A stretch of DNA of 64,000 nucleotides, from the NCBI RefSeq assembly GCF_000014965.1, contig NC_008554.1, positions 4,328,001-4,392,000 of the forward strand, written 5' to 3'. Made by a program: the position numbers and the translations under genes. Under the pieces are notes generated by a model, which saw nothing but the letters and a program-made list of their open reading frames with translations, ran no database searches and had not been told where the DNA came from. This document shows, in pieces, positions 18,415 through 27,164 of this stretch (position 1 is its first letter; each line of letters starts with the position of its first letter). The stretch is from Syntrophobacter fumaroxidans MPOB (lineage in GTDB: Bacteria > Desulfobacterota > Syntrophobacteria > Syntrophobacterales > Syntrophobacteraceae).

Positions 18415-19749
18415 ATGCAGATCGAGGTGAAAGTGCCCGAGGTCGGCGAATCCGTGCAGGAAGCCCTGCTCGTCCAGTGGTACAGGCGTGATGGCGACAT
18501 GGTGCGCAAGGGCGAGATACTCTTTATTATCGAAACGGACAAAGTCACGCTGGAAGTCTCGGCAGACGCGGACGGGCTGCTGAAAATCCTGGTCCCGGAA
18601 GGACAGACGGTCCGCATCGGGACGGTGGTAGCGACAATCGATTCGGAGGCTCGCGAGGCGAAGCCCCTCCCCGCCCGGCAGCCGGAAGCGGAGAAAACCG
18701 GAGAGGTCGTCGAAAAGGCGGCGGAACGGGAGGCCGCGGCGGCACCGGTTCCCGTCTCGCCCGTCCGGGCGCCGTCGCCGCCCGGAGCCGGCACTGCGGA
18801 AGCCTCGCCCCGGCCGATCGTGTCCGAATCGGTGAAGGAGCTCCTCGCCGAGAGGGGGCTGGACGCCGCACAGATTACCCCAAGCGGCCCCGGGGGCAGG
18901 CTGACCCGGGGAGACGTCCTCGCGTTCCTCGATGAACGAGGGCAAGAAACGACGGGAAAACCGGATGAAAAGACCGTCACGGAACCCGCGGTCATGCCCG
19001 AGGCGCCCCGCCGGGTGCCGCCGCGGCGGCAGGTCGTTTTAGCCCCGGAGGAATTGACGGTCCGCAAGCCCATGACCCCGATTCGCCGAAGAATCGCGGA
19101 CCATATGCTCCAGGCGCGCCTGAACACCGCCATGCTCACCACATTCAACGAAATCGACATGAGCAGGCTCCAGGAAATAAGGAAACAGTTCCGCGATCTT
19201 TTTCAGAAGAAGCACTCGGTGTCCCTGGGGATCATGTCGTTCTTCCTCAAGGCTGCCGCGGTCGCGCTCAAGGAACTGCCCGAGCTGAACGCATTCATCG
19301 AAGGCCACGAAATCGTCTATCACAACTACATCCACATCGGCGTCGCGGTCGGCGCTGAACGCGGGCTGGTGGTTCCGGTCATCCGCGATGTGGACAAGCT
19401 CGGTTTTGCGGACCTGGAAAAGGCCATTCTCGACCATGTGCGCAAGATCAGGGAGAACCGGCTGGAAATGTCGGACCTGGAAGGGGGCACCTTCACGATC
19501 AGCAACGGCGGCGTATACGGGTCGCTCATGAGCACTCCCATACTGAACAGCCCTCAGAGCGGCATTCTCGGCCTGCACAAGATCGAGGACCGCCCGGTGG
19601 TCGTGGACGGCCGGATTGTCGTTCGTCCCATGATGTACGTGGCGCTGAGCTACGATCACAGGATCGTGGACGGAAGGGAAGCCGTCACGTTCCTGAAGCG
19701 GATCAAGGAATGCATCGAAAATCCGGAACGGATCATGGTGGAGATATAA
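18415..19749 (+). CDS. sucB: 2-oxoglutarate dehydrogenase E2, dihydrolipoyl succinyltransferase
   Basis: E2 core enzyme of 444 aa. The N-terminal lipoyl domain has the lipoylated Lys in IETDKVTLEVSA (near residue 43). An Ala/Pro/Glu-rich linker follows, then a peripheral-subunit-binding domain (VKELLAERGLDAAQI...GRLTRGDVLAF, about 140-177). The catalytic domain ends with the active-site motif SYDHRIVDGREAV. It transfers succinyl from lipoamide to CoA. ATG 18415 is preceded by GAGGAG at a 5-nt spacing; a GTG two codons earlier is less likely. The E3 gene begins 1 bp after its stop. Confidence 0.93.
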   Translation: MQIEVKVPEVGESVQEALLVQWYRRDGDMVRKGEILFIIETDKVTLEVSADADGLLKILVPEGQTVRIGTVVATIDSEAREAKPLPARQPEAEKTGEVVEKAAEREAAAAPVPVSPVRAPSPPGAGTAEASPRPIVSESVKELLAERGLDAAQITPSGPGGRLTRGDVLAFLDERGQETTGKPDEKTVTEPAVMPEAPRRVPPRRQVVLAPEELTVRKPMTPIRRRIADHMLQARLNTAMLTTFNEIDMSRLQEIRKQFRDLFQKKHSVSLGIMSFFLKAAAVALKELPELNAFIEGHEIVYHNYIHIGVAVGAERGLVVPVIRDVDKLGFADLEKAILDHVRKIRENRLEMSDLEGGTFTISNGGVYGSLMSTPILNSPQSGILGLHKIEDRPVVVDGRIVVRPMMYVALSYDHRIVDGREAVTFLKRIKECIENPERIMVEI

Positions 19750-19750
19750 G

Positions 19751-21157
19751 GTGGCGGGAGACGGGAAATACGATGTGATCGTCATCGGGTCGGGGCCCGG
19801 CGGATACGTCGCCTGCCTGCGCGCCGCGGAGCTCGGCCTCAGGGCGGCGTGCGTGGAAAAGAGCGACCGGGTCGGCGGCGCGTGTCTCAACGTGGGCTGC
19901 ATTCCCAGCAAGGCGCTCCTCGAATCGAGCCGGTACTACACCCTCGCGAGAAAACGATTCCAGGAACACGGCATCGTGCTCGACGACCAGGTGCTCGATC
20001 TGCCCGTCATGATGGCCAGAAAGTCGGAGGTGGTCCGCGGTCTCGTGGAGAATGTCCGCAAGCTCCTGGAGAATGCGGGTGTGGCGCTCATCCGGGGAAC
20101 TGCCCGGCTCGCGGGGGAACACCGCGTCGAGGTGACCCGTGACGGCGAAAAGACGATGCTCGAGGCCGATGCCGTCGTGCTCGCCACCGGCGGCGAGCCG
20201 GTCCCGGTGCCCTCCCTTCCCTTCGACGGCTGCAGGATCGTGAGCTCCACGGAAGCCCTTGATTTCGATCGGGTCCCGGAGCACCTGGCGGTGGTCGGGG
20301 GCGGCACTATCGGCTTGGAGCTCGGTTCCGTATGGAGCCGCCTGGGGGCTCGGGTCACCGTCATCGAAATGATGCCGGGCATCGCGGCCGTCGCAGACGG
20401 CCAGGTGTCGCGGACGCTCGAGCGTCTGCTCGGCCGGCAGGGACTCGAGTTTCGCCTGCGCACGAAGGTGACCGGGGCTGAAGTTACGGACGAACAGGTG
20501 GTCCTGACGCTCGACGCGGACGGCAAGGAGGATCGCATCGCCTGCGACCGGGTACTGGTTGCGGTTGGGAGAAAACCGTTCACCGGGGGCCTCGGCCTGG
20601 AGGCACTCGGCATCGGCACGGACCCGAGGACCGGGCATGTGCTGGTGGACGAACGGTATCGCACCGGCGTTGCGTCGATCTATGCCGTCGGGGACCTGGT
20701 GCCGGGCCCCATGCTGGCGCACAAGGCTTCCGCTGAGGGAATCGCCGCCGTGGAATGCATCGCCGGGCTTCCGGGTGAAGTGAATTACGACACGATCCCC
20801 TCGGTCATCTACACCTCGCCTGAAGTCGCCGGCGTCGGCCTCACCGAAGAGCAGGCCCGCGAAAGGGGACTCAGCTTCGTCGCCGGGTCCTGCCCGTTCA
20901 CGGGTTCCGCCCGAGCCCGCTGCATCGGGGATACCGACGGCTTCGTCAAGGTCATCGCCCACGGCAGGACCGGCCGTCTGCTTGGTGTACACATCATCGG
21001 GCCGGAAGCGTCGGAACTGATCGGCGAATGCGCCGGGGCCCTGGAACGCAATGCCACGGCGGAGGAATTCGCTCGGGTGGTCCGCGCTCATCCCACCCTG
21101 TCCGAAGCCGTTCGCGACGCCGCCCTCATCGTCCAATCAAGCAGAAAACGGGGATGA
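19751..21157 (+). CDS. lpdA: Dihydrolipoyl dehydrogenase, E3
   Basis: Flavoprotein disulfide reductase of 468 aa. It has the FAD-binding GSGPGGYVACLRAAELG, the redox-active pair CLNVGC (near residues 44-49), the NAD-binding GGGTIGLELGSVW and the C-terminal catalytic base motif VRAHPTLSEA. It reoxidises the dihydrolipoyl arm of E2 with NAD. The GTG start lies 1 bp after the E2 stop and uses GGAGATA in the end of the E2 gene as Shine-Dalgarno, so E2 and E3 are coupled. It is dedicated to, or shared from, the 2-oxoglutarate complex. Confidence 0.95.
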   Translation: MAGDGKYDVIVIGSGPGGYVACLRAAELGLRAACVEKSDRVGGACLNVGCIPSKALLESSRYYTLARKRFQEHGIVLDDQVLDLPVMMARKSEVVRGLVENVRKLLENAGVALIRGTARLAGEHRVEVTRDGEKTMLEADAVVLATGGEPVPVPSLPFDGCRIVSSTEALDFDRVPEHLAVVGGGTIGLELGSVWSRLGARVTVIEMMPGIAAVADGQVSRTLERLLGRQGLEFRLRTKVTGAEVTDEQVVLTLDADGKEDRIACDRVLVAVGRKPFTGGLGLEALGIGTDPRTGHVLVDERYRTGVASIYAVGDLVPGPMLAHKASAEGIAAVECIAGLPGEVNYDTIPSVIYTSPEVAGVGLTEEQARERGLSFVAGSCPFTGSARARCIGDTDGFVKVIAHGRTGRLLGVHIIGPEASELIGECAGALERNATAEEFARVVRAHPTLSEAVRDAALIVQSSRKRG

Positions 21158-21235
21158 CGGGTTTCCCTTCCCAATTTGGACTGTTCTCACCCCGCAGGCC
21201 GTGATATCTTCCCGTACCGCCGATGTTTCGGTTAT

Positions 21236-21329
21236 TATAATAAAATTGTGCGCGCGCATGAGGAAGGCCCATGGTGTGTAGCCCTTGAGCCTCAAGGGAA
21301 TGGATCGGCCCGAAGGGCTTCCTCATGCG
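21236..21329 (+). promoter_or_regulatory. Promoter-like -10 and structured 5' leader of the glycosyltransferase pair
   Basis: TATAAT at 21236-21241 is followed, near the expected transcript start, by a 12-bp perfect stem CGCATGAGGAAG (21255-21266)/CTTCCTCATGCG (21318-21329). The stem can extend by CCC/GGG past one bulged G. It encloses a second hairpin CCCTTGA (21282-21288)/TCAAGGG (21292-21298). A weak -35 makes the promoter call tentative. The structure is not a standard terminator because no T-tract follows. Confidence 0.4.
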
Positions 21330-21395
21330 GTGCGGCATGGTCGATGGAAAACCCGAAAGGTTCTCGGGGGCGGATTTCCGGTTCGGAGGAGTTCT

Positions 21396-22583
21396 ATGGC
21401 AGGTTCGCGGCTGCGCATCATCGTGACCGGGCTCGCGGCGCTGTACCCGGTGGGCGGTGTGGCGTGGGACTATCTTCAGTACATCGTTGGTTTTGCCCGC
21501 CTGGGCCATGATGTTTACTACCATGAAGACTCATGGAGCTGGCCCTACCATCCCATCCAAAAGACCTACACGGCGGATCCGACCTATTCGGTCGACTACA
21601 TCGCCGACTTCTTCAAGACTTACGCTCCGGATTTGACCGGCCGGTGGCATTATCTCCATCTGCACGACCGGAGCTACGGGATGGACCGAAGCGCATTCGA
21701 CGAAGTCGCCCGCACGGCGGATCTCTTCCTCAATGTCAGCGGGGCGTGCATGATCCCCGAAAACCTGTCCGCAAACTGCGTCAAGGTGTTCCTCGATACG
21801 GACCCCGGCTACAATCAGATCATGCTGAGCGAGCGGCTGTCATGGTCGGAGAACGTGGACCGCTGGTGCGCGACGGTTGCCGCTCACGATCGGCATTTCA
21901 CTTACGCCGAGAACATCCATGGGGCGGACTGCATCGTGCCCAGGATGGATTTCGCGTGGAAGACGACCCGGATGCCCGTCATCCTGGACCTTTGGTCCGG
22001 GCCTGCGGCAGAGCCGGCCGATTCCGCCAGGCCCTGGACGACCATCATGACCTGGAACGCCTTCAAGGGGAAACTCGTTTACAAGGGAGTGGAGTACTTC
22101 AGCAAGGGCACCGAGTTCGAAAAGCTGATGCACCTGCCCCGACAGGCACAGGCGCGGCTCAAGGTGGCGGTGGGAGGCGTCGATGCGCCGCTCGATCGGC
22201 TCGCCGAGTACGGCTGGGAGGTGGTGGACGGACCCGGGGCCACGGTGACTCCCGCGGACTATCAGCGCTTCATTGCCGAATCCCGTGGGGAAATCTCGAC
22301 GGCCAAGCACGTTTACGTCGCCATGCGCACCGGCTGGTTCAGCTGCCGGTCCGCCTGCTACCTGGCCGCGGGCCGCCCGGTGGTCGTGCAGGACACGGGA
22401 TTTTGCTCCATCTTCGATTGCGGGAAGGGAATCCTCGCGTTCAATACGCCGGAGGAAGCGGTGGAGGCGATCCGCCGGGTGGAGAGGGATTATTCCCGCC
22501 AGGCCTGCGCCGCCCTCGGCGCTGCGGCCGAATACTTCGATTCGGACAAGGTCCTGGCCCGGTTCATCGAGGACGCTTTTTGA
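21396..22583 (+). CDS. Glycosyltransferase-like protein, first of a paralogous pair
   Basis: A 395-aa soluble protein. The N-terminus (IIVTGLAALYPVGGVAWDYLQY) reads like a GT-B nucleotide-sugar glycosyltransferase: a Gly-rich loop followed by GFARLGHDVYYHEDS. The C-terminal half has SRGEISTAKHVYVAM...GWFSCRSACYLAAGRPVVVQDTGF, resembling the donor-binding region of GT4-like enzymes. ATG 21396 has CGGAGGAG at 5 nt. The next gene is a clear paralogue, sharing the same order of motifs. Surrounding glycan genes support a role in polysaccharide or glycoprotein assembly. The sugar and acceptor are unknown. Confidence 0.7.
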   Translation: MAGSRLRIIVTGLAALYPVGGVAWDYLQYIVGFARLGHDVYYHEDSWSWPYHPIQKTYTADPTYSVDYIADFFKTYAPDLTGRWHYLHLHDRSYGMDRSAFDEVARTADLFLNVSGACMIPENLSANCVKVFLDTDPGYNQIMLSERLSWSENVDRWCATVAAHDRHFTYAENIHGADCIVPRMDFAWKTTRMPVILDLWSGPAAEPADSARPWTTIMTWNAFKGKLVYKGVEYFSKGTEFEKLMHLPRQAQARLKVAVGGVDAPLDRLAEYGWEVVDGPGATVTPADYQRFIAESRGEISTAKHVYVAMRTGWFSCRSACYLAAGRPVVVQDTGFCSIFDCGKGILAFNTPEEAVEAIRRVERDYSRQACAALGAAAEYFDSDKVLARFIEDAF

Positions 22584-22599
22584 AGGGGGCGTGTTCCAT

Positions 22600-23778
22600 A
22601 TGAGCGAGCGCAAGCAGGGGAAAGGCAAGATCATCGTCTTCGGAATCATGTTCTGGTATCCGCTGGCCGGCGTGACCTTTCAGTTTCTGCACTATCTCAT
22701 CGGCCTGAAGCGCCTGGGATACGACGTTTACTATGTCGAGGATTCCGGCCGCTGGATCTACAATGCCGACACGTTCCTGTTTTCTCCGGATGCCACCGAC
22801 AACGTCGCGGCCGTCGCTCCGATTCTCGACGCTCATGGATTCAAAGGTCGCTGGGCCTTTCGGGGCAATTATCCCGGCGGAAGCTGCTACGGCATGACCG
22901 AGGAGCAGATCCTGGCGCTTTATCGCGAGGCGGATGCTTTCCTGAACGTCACCGCGTCGCAGGAGCTCAGAGAGGAGCACATGGCCTGTCCGCGACGGAT
23001 CTACGTGGAATCGGATCCGTTTGCCGTCCAGGTCAAAGTGGCCGAGGGGGATGAGCCGACCATCGCCGCCCTGGAGGCCCACGACACGCACTTCAGCTTC
23101 GGCGAGAACCTGGGCGCGCCCGATTGCGATCTTCCCCTCGAACGGTTCAAATGGCTCCCCACGCGACAGCCCGTGGTGACGGACCTATGGGACAATCCGA
23201 ATCCCCCTGCGCCGGGAACGGCGTTTACCACCGTCACGACGTGGCACAACAAGGGCAAGAGCCTGGTCTTCAGGGGGGAGAAGTACCACTGGACCAAGAG
23301 CCGCGAATTCGTCAGGTTTATCGACCTTCCCGAGCGGCGCAACGTGCGGTTTCAGCTGGCCCTGGAGATCAACGAGCCCACCCGCCGCATGCTGACCCGG
23401 CACGGCTGGGAGACGGTCCGATCCCTGCCGATTTCCCGGGGCGTCGACAGTTATCGCGCCTACATCCAGGGGTCGAGGGGGGAGTTCACGGTCACCAAGG
23501 AGCAGGTGGTGAGACCCCGGACAGGCTGGTTCAGCGACCGAAGCGCCTCCTACCTGGCCGCCGGCCGGCCCGTGATCACCCAGGAAACGGGTTTCAGCAA
23601 GTACCTGCCAACCGGAAAGGGACTTTTCGGCTTCCTCACCATGGACGATATCCTGTCCGCGGTGGACGCCATCGAGAGCGACTATGAAGGAGCGTGCCGG
23701 GCGGCACGGGAAATAGCAGAGGAATATTTCGGCGCCGAAAAGGTCTTGAGGAGCCTGATGGACAGGGCCGGTCTCTAG
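22600..23778 (+). CDS. Glycosyltransferase-like protein, second of a paralogous pair
   Basis: A 392-aa paralogue of the preceding protein. It keeps FWYPLAGVTFQFLHYLIGLKRLG, DVYYVEDS and the C-terminal RTGWFSDRSASYLAAGRPV block with TQETGFSKYLPTGKGLFGF. It begins 16 bp after the previous stop, with AAGGGGG about 9 nt upstream of ATG 22600; a GTG three codons earlier is an alternative. The two genes arose by tandem duplication and probably act on the same glycan in consecutive or alternative steps; that is inference. Confidence 0.7.
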   Translation: MSERKQGKGKIIVFGIMFWYPLAGVTFQFLHYLIGLKRLGYDVYYVEDSGRWIYNADTFLFSPDATDNVAAVAPILDAHGFKGRWAFRGNYPGGSCYGMTEEQILALYREADAFLNVTASQELREEHMACPRRIYVESDPFAVQVKVAEGDEPTIAALEAHDTHFSFGENLGAPDCDLPLERFKWLPTRQPVVTDLWDNPNPPAPGTAFTTVTTWHNKGKSLVFRGEKYHWTKSREFVRFIDLPERRNVRFQLALEINEPTRRMLTRHGWETVRSLPISRGVDSYRAYIQGSRGEFTVTKEQVVRPRTGWFSDRSASYLAAGRPVITQETGFSKYLPTGKGLFGFLTMDDILSAVDAIESDYEGACRAAREIAEEYFGAEKVLRSLMDRAGL

Positions 23779-23828
23779 ACCCGCGAGCCTTCCGGCCCTC
23801 CGCCGCCGGCCTGCTTTGGTGCGACAGG

Positions 23829-24977
23829 ATGCAGACCGCTCATACCCGACCCATACCCCCGCAGAGGCTGACCTGGCCGGACATGATGAAGGGGATTTCC
23901 ATCCTCTGGATCGTGTTCTTCCACTTCTTTCATGCCTACAACAACGGGCGCTTCCCGTGGCTCCTCGGCTTCGGGAATTTTTCCGCCTGGCTTGCCGAGC
24001 AGCATTCCGGCTCGATCCTCGGGACCATTTCCGCGGCCCTCGAAGGCATCGCCGCCGTGGTGTTCGAGCGAGGTTCCCAGGCGGTGGGCGTCTTCATCGT
24101 GTTGAGCGGGTTCGGGCTCGCCTACTCGCTGGCCGGGAGCGGCGGGCGGCCGGGCGGATGGAATTCCTGGTACCGCAGGCGGTTGTTGAGGCTGTTTCCC
24201 ATCTATTGGCTGGCCCATCTGATCTACCTGGTCTCCCCCTTCATGGACCGGCAGGACCCGATCGATTTTCGTTTTGTGCTGAGTGTCCTGGGCGACAGAT
24301 TCTACCCCGCCGAAACGGTTTTTTACTACCTGGTGCCGGCATGGTGGTTCTTCGGGTTGCTCCTGCAACTCTACCTCTTTTTCCCCCTCTTCTCCAGGCT
24401 GCTGGACAAAGCGGGGGAGGTGAAGTTTCTCATCCTCTGCGGGGTGTTTACGCTGTTGAGCCGCTATCTCCTGTCCGAAGTCCTGGAGGCGAACGGCAAT
24501 TACGCGCAGGGGGCGTTTTTCGGAGCGCGACTCTGGGAGTTCGCCTTCGGCATGGTCGTGGGGCGGCGATACTTTCTGAGAACCGGCGAAACCGAACGTC
24601 GCCTTTTTTCCTGGCGGGCGTCGGGCGCGGGCATCGTGATCTATATTCTGGGCGCCTACAGCTATCAGCCGACCTTCACCAACATTTTCACCGACATGCT
24701 GATCGGCACCGGCCTGTTCATCATCATCGCGCACGCGGCGGTCCGGATGGATCGATGGCCGGCCGCCGCGAGGCTCCTTTCCTCGGTAGGGGTCTATTCC
24801 TACAGCCTCTACCTGCTGCACCAGCCGTACGCGATCTATTTCGGAAAGCTCCTGCGGGAATTCGAAATGCCCGCCTACATAGCGGCATCGTGTGCCATCA
24901 CCGCGATCATGACCGTGGGGACGATGCCCCTGGAAAAATACACCAACCGGTTCGCCGGCCGGCTGTTCGGGGGGTGA
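23829..24977 (+). CDS. Acyltransferase family 3 (OafA/YrhL-like) membrane protein
   Basis: A polytopic 382-aa enzyme of the acyltransferase 3 family, which O-acetylates or otherwise acylates surface sugars. The diagnostic N-terminal LTWPDMMKGISILWIVFFHF contains the conserved His pair position. GSQAVGVFIVLSGFGLAYSL and the RRLLRLFPIYWLAHL motif follow, with about ten membrane helices in all. ATG 23829 has only a weak ACAGG upstream; the position agrees with the family start. It lies 50 bp after the glycosyltransferase pair, probably in the same operon. Confidence 0.85.
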   Translation: MQTAHTRPIPPQRLTWPDMMKGISILWIVFFHFFHAYNNGRFPWLLGFGNFSAWLAEQHSGSILGTISAALEGIAAVVFERGSQAVGVFIVLSGFGLAYSLAGSGGRPGGWNSWYRRRLLRLFPIYWLAHLIYLVSPFMDRQDPIDFRFVLSVLGDRFYPAETVFYYLVPAWWFFGLLLQLYLFFPLFSRLLDKAGEVKFLILCGVFTLLSRYLLSEVLEANGNYAQGAFFGARLWEFAFGMVVGRRYFLRTGETERRLFSWRASGAGIVIYILGAYSYQPTFTNIFTDMLIGTGLFIIIAHAAVRMDRWPAAARLLSSVGVYSYSLYLLHQPYAIYFGKLLREFEMPAYIAASCAITAIMTVGTMPLEKYTNRFAGRLFGG

Positions 24978-25092
24978 CGAAGAGTGGCGGCTCAGGCGGC
25001 TTGCGCCCTCCTGCAAAGACGCCCGGGCAGGGATGACTCCAGACAGAGCCGTTCGCGCGGATCGTCAGTCCCGACAGCCGGCCATTATCCGG

Positions 25093-27069
25093 CTATCTCG
25101 CGAGGACCACCTTTCGCACCCCCTCGGGGCTGACGGTTCCTTCAGCGTCGGGTTTTCCGGCCCACGTCATGACGAACTCCCGGTAATAGCTCACCAGGGT
25201 CACATTCATATCCAGTTCCATGCCTTCGCGGAGCTCGGGAACACCGAGGAGCTCGGAGGGGATGAAAGCTTCAACGGCCATGTGGGGCAGGGACTTGTCG
25301 AGTCTCTGGACCCTGCCCGCCGTCGGGACCCGCTCAGGGGGTTTGCCGTCCAGGGACTGAAACAGCAGCGGGCGGATTTCGAACCCGTCGGGAAAATCCG
25401 GGTTGTCGGCGGGAACGAGGTAGACGGCAAAGCGGCGAGTTTCGCCCTGCACCGTCGATTTGAGGTCGATCCGGAACGCCTCGCAGCGGGGAAACTCACC
25501 CGTGTAGGCCAGGAAAGCCGGGTCGACGAAAGTGTTGGCCAGGCTTGCCAGGTAAAGCCCCTCGGGCCTCCAGGCCAGATGCACGTCGCCGAAGGGAACG
25601 TATGGTTCCGGCGCGCGAAAACCCGTGACCCTCGAACGCTCCTTGTCCCATTCCACCAGCGACTGGTCCGTTACGTCGATGGGGGTCGAGGCGCGAAAGA
25701 TCGGGACGGCCCTCTTCCCGGTGCCTTCGTTGTCGTCGTCCGGCGGAAGTTGCACGACGGCCGTGCGACTCCATTTGTGGATGGTTTCGAGCACCGGGTT
25801 GAGTTTCCGAAAGGCTTCGGTCACTTCCTCGTAGGGACGGTTGGCCGTGTCGATCAGGCCCATGTTGTAGTCTTCGCCGTCCTCCCGGCCGCCGAGCGGT
25901 TCATCGCAGTACTGGAACCAGTGAGCACCCACCACGTTGGGGAACCGGGCGAAGTTCAGCATGGCGTTTCCGGCGCCCCAGGCCCGTTCGGCCTGAGTGG
26001 TCACCGTCATCAGGTGGCCGGGCTTGGCGTACTTGTTGCGGGCCGTTTCGTTTCGGTTGCCGCTCCGGTTCTCGTGCGCGGCGAAGAAAAATTCGGTCAC
26101 CAGGACCGGTTTGTCGTTCAGGCGTTGCATGCCTTCGAAATAATAGGGGGCAACCCAACCGTCGGGGGTATCCACGTTGTAGTTGGTCGAGATCACGTCC
26201 ACGTTGTTGCCGATGGCCAGCAAGGCGTCCTGGTGGTAATAGAGCGGCAGACGGTCGCCGAGAACCAGCGCTCCCGGATGGGCCTTTCGGATGGCCTGGA
26301 CCATAAGATGGTAATACCTTTTGGCGACCAGGTACATGAACCGGTTCACCACGCGGATTCCGTGTCCCCCCGGGCGCAGTTTGAGGGCGGCCCCCCGCTG
26401 CTTCAGGTCCTCGAACCCGTTGATCCCTTCGGCGGGCACCCAGTCTTCCAGGAGCAGAGTCCAGTCGTTGCGGTACCGTTCGGCCAGGAGCTGCCAGAGG
26501 ACCCGCTTGGTCCGGTTGTGCCAGTCCGCCTTGAGATACCATTCAAAGAGCGGGGAATTCCACCAGCCCACTTCATTGTCCGAATAGTACCCGATCAGGC
26601 GCGGGTCGTTCCGGAAGGGTGCGGTCAATTCCACGGCTTTGTCGGCGGTGATCTGCTCCATGGCAGGATCGAAGGGATCGAACCAGTGGAACTTCGAATT
26701 CCGGCCCAATTCGAGATCGACGGTGAGCATCAGGTCGAGCTGCGGGGAAGAATCGGACCAGCCGCCGCGGGTATTGAAACCGAGTGCGTCGAGTTGATCG
26801 CCCGTGCATTTTCGCCAGTCTTCGAGGGAGGAAAAGAAATTGTTCCAGCAGTAAGCCTGCCGCAGGCGGCTTTTTTCGCTGTCCTTTCCTCCCGTAACGA
26901 TATTGACTCCCTTGGAATAAAAAGGTGCCCCGTCAGGAGTGACAAGCCAGTACACGCCGTCCCGTTTCGAAGTTCCCCATGCCGCCGGCTTTTCCGGCGT
27001 TTCCCCCGCAAGGGCGAGGCTGCATGCGATCAGAATCGACAAAAACGAATGAAGAAGATGACGGATCAT
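25093..27069 (-). CDS. Secreted clan-A glycoside hydrolase, agarase-like
   Basis: An exported protein of about 658 aa. The signal peptide (IRHLLHSFLSILIACSLALAG) predicts cleavage near residue 22. The body resembles agarase-type (GH50-like) TIM-barrel hydrolases: GVNIVTGG, LGFNTRGGWSD, the acid/base candidate YYSDNEVGWW and the nucleophile candidate VLVTEFFFAAHEN. A beta-rich C-terminal domain follows (carbohydrate-binding-like, from about residue 470). AGGGG is only 2 nt from the ATG at 27072 but 5 nt from the one at 27069, so I use 27069. It is convergent with the acyltransferase gene and shares its glycan neighbourhood. Exact substrate unknown. Confidence 0.75.
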   Translation of the reverse strand: MIRHLLHSFLSILIACSLALAGETPEKPAAWGTSKRDGVYWLVTPDGAPFYSKGVNIVTGGKDSEKSRLRQAYCWNNFFSSLEDWRKCTGDQLDALGFNTRGGWSDSSPQLDLMLTVDLELGRNSKFHWFDPFDPAMEQITADKAVELTAPFRNDPRLIGYYSDNEVGWWNSPLFEWYLKADWHNRTKRVLWQLLAERYRNDWTLLLEDWVPAEGINGFEDLKQRGAALKLRPGGHGIRVVNRFMYLVAKRYYHLMVQAIRKAHPGALVLGDRLPLYYHQDALLAIGNNVDVISTNYNVDTPDGWVAPYYFEGMQRLNDKPVLVTEFFFAAHENRSGNRNETARNKYAKPGHLMTVTTQAERAWGAGNAMLNFARFPNVVGAHWFQYCDEPLGGREDGEDYNMGLIDTANRPYEEVTEAFRKLNPVLETIHKWSRTAVVQLPPDDDNEGTGKRAVPIFRASTPIDVTDQSLVEWDKERSRVTGFRAPEPYVPFGDVHLAWRPEGLYLASLANTFVDPAFLAYTGEFPRCEAFRIDLKSTVQGETRRFAVYLVPADNPDFPDGFEIRPLLFQSLDGKPPERVPTAGRVQRLDKSLPHMAVEAFIPSELLGVPELREGMELDMNVTLVSYYREFVMTWAGKPDAEGTVSPEGVRKVVLAR

Positions 27070-27164
27070 CATGTCCCCTGGAACGAAACAAGGTCCTTCG
27101 GCCGGGAAGGCCTCGGACCTTTCTGGAAGGAACGAAGAACACGACAGTCGCACGGGTTCCTACG

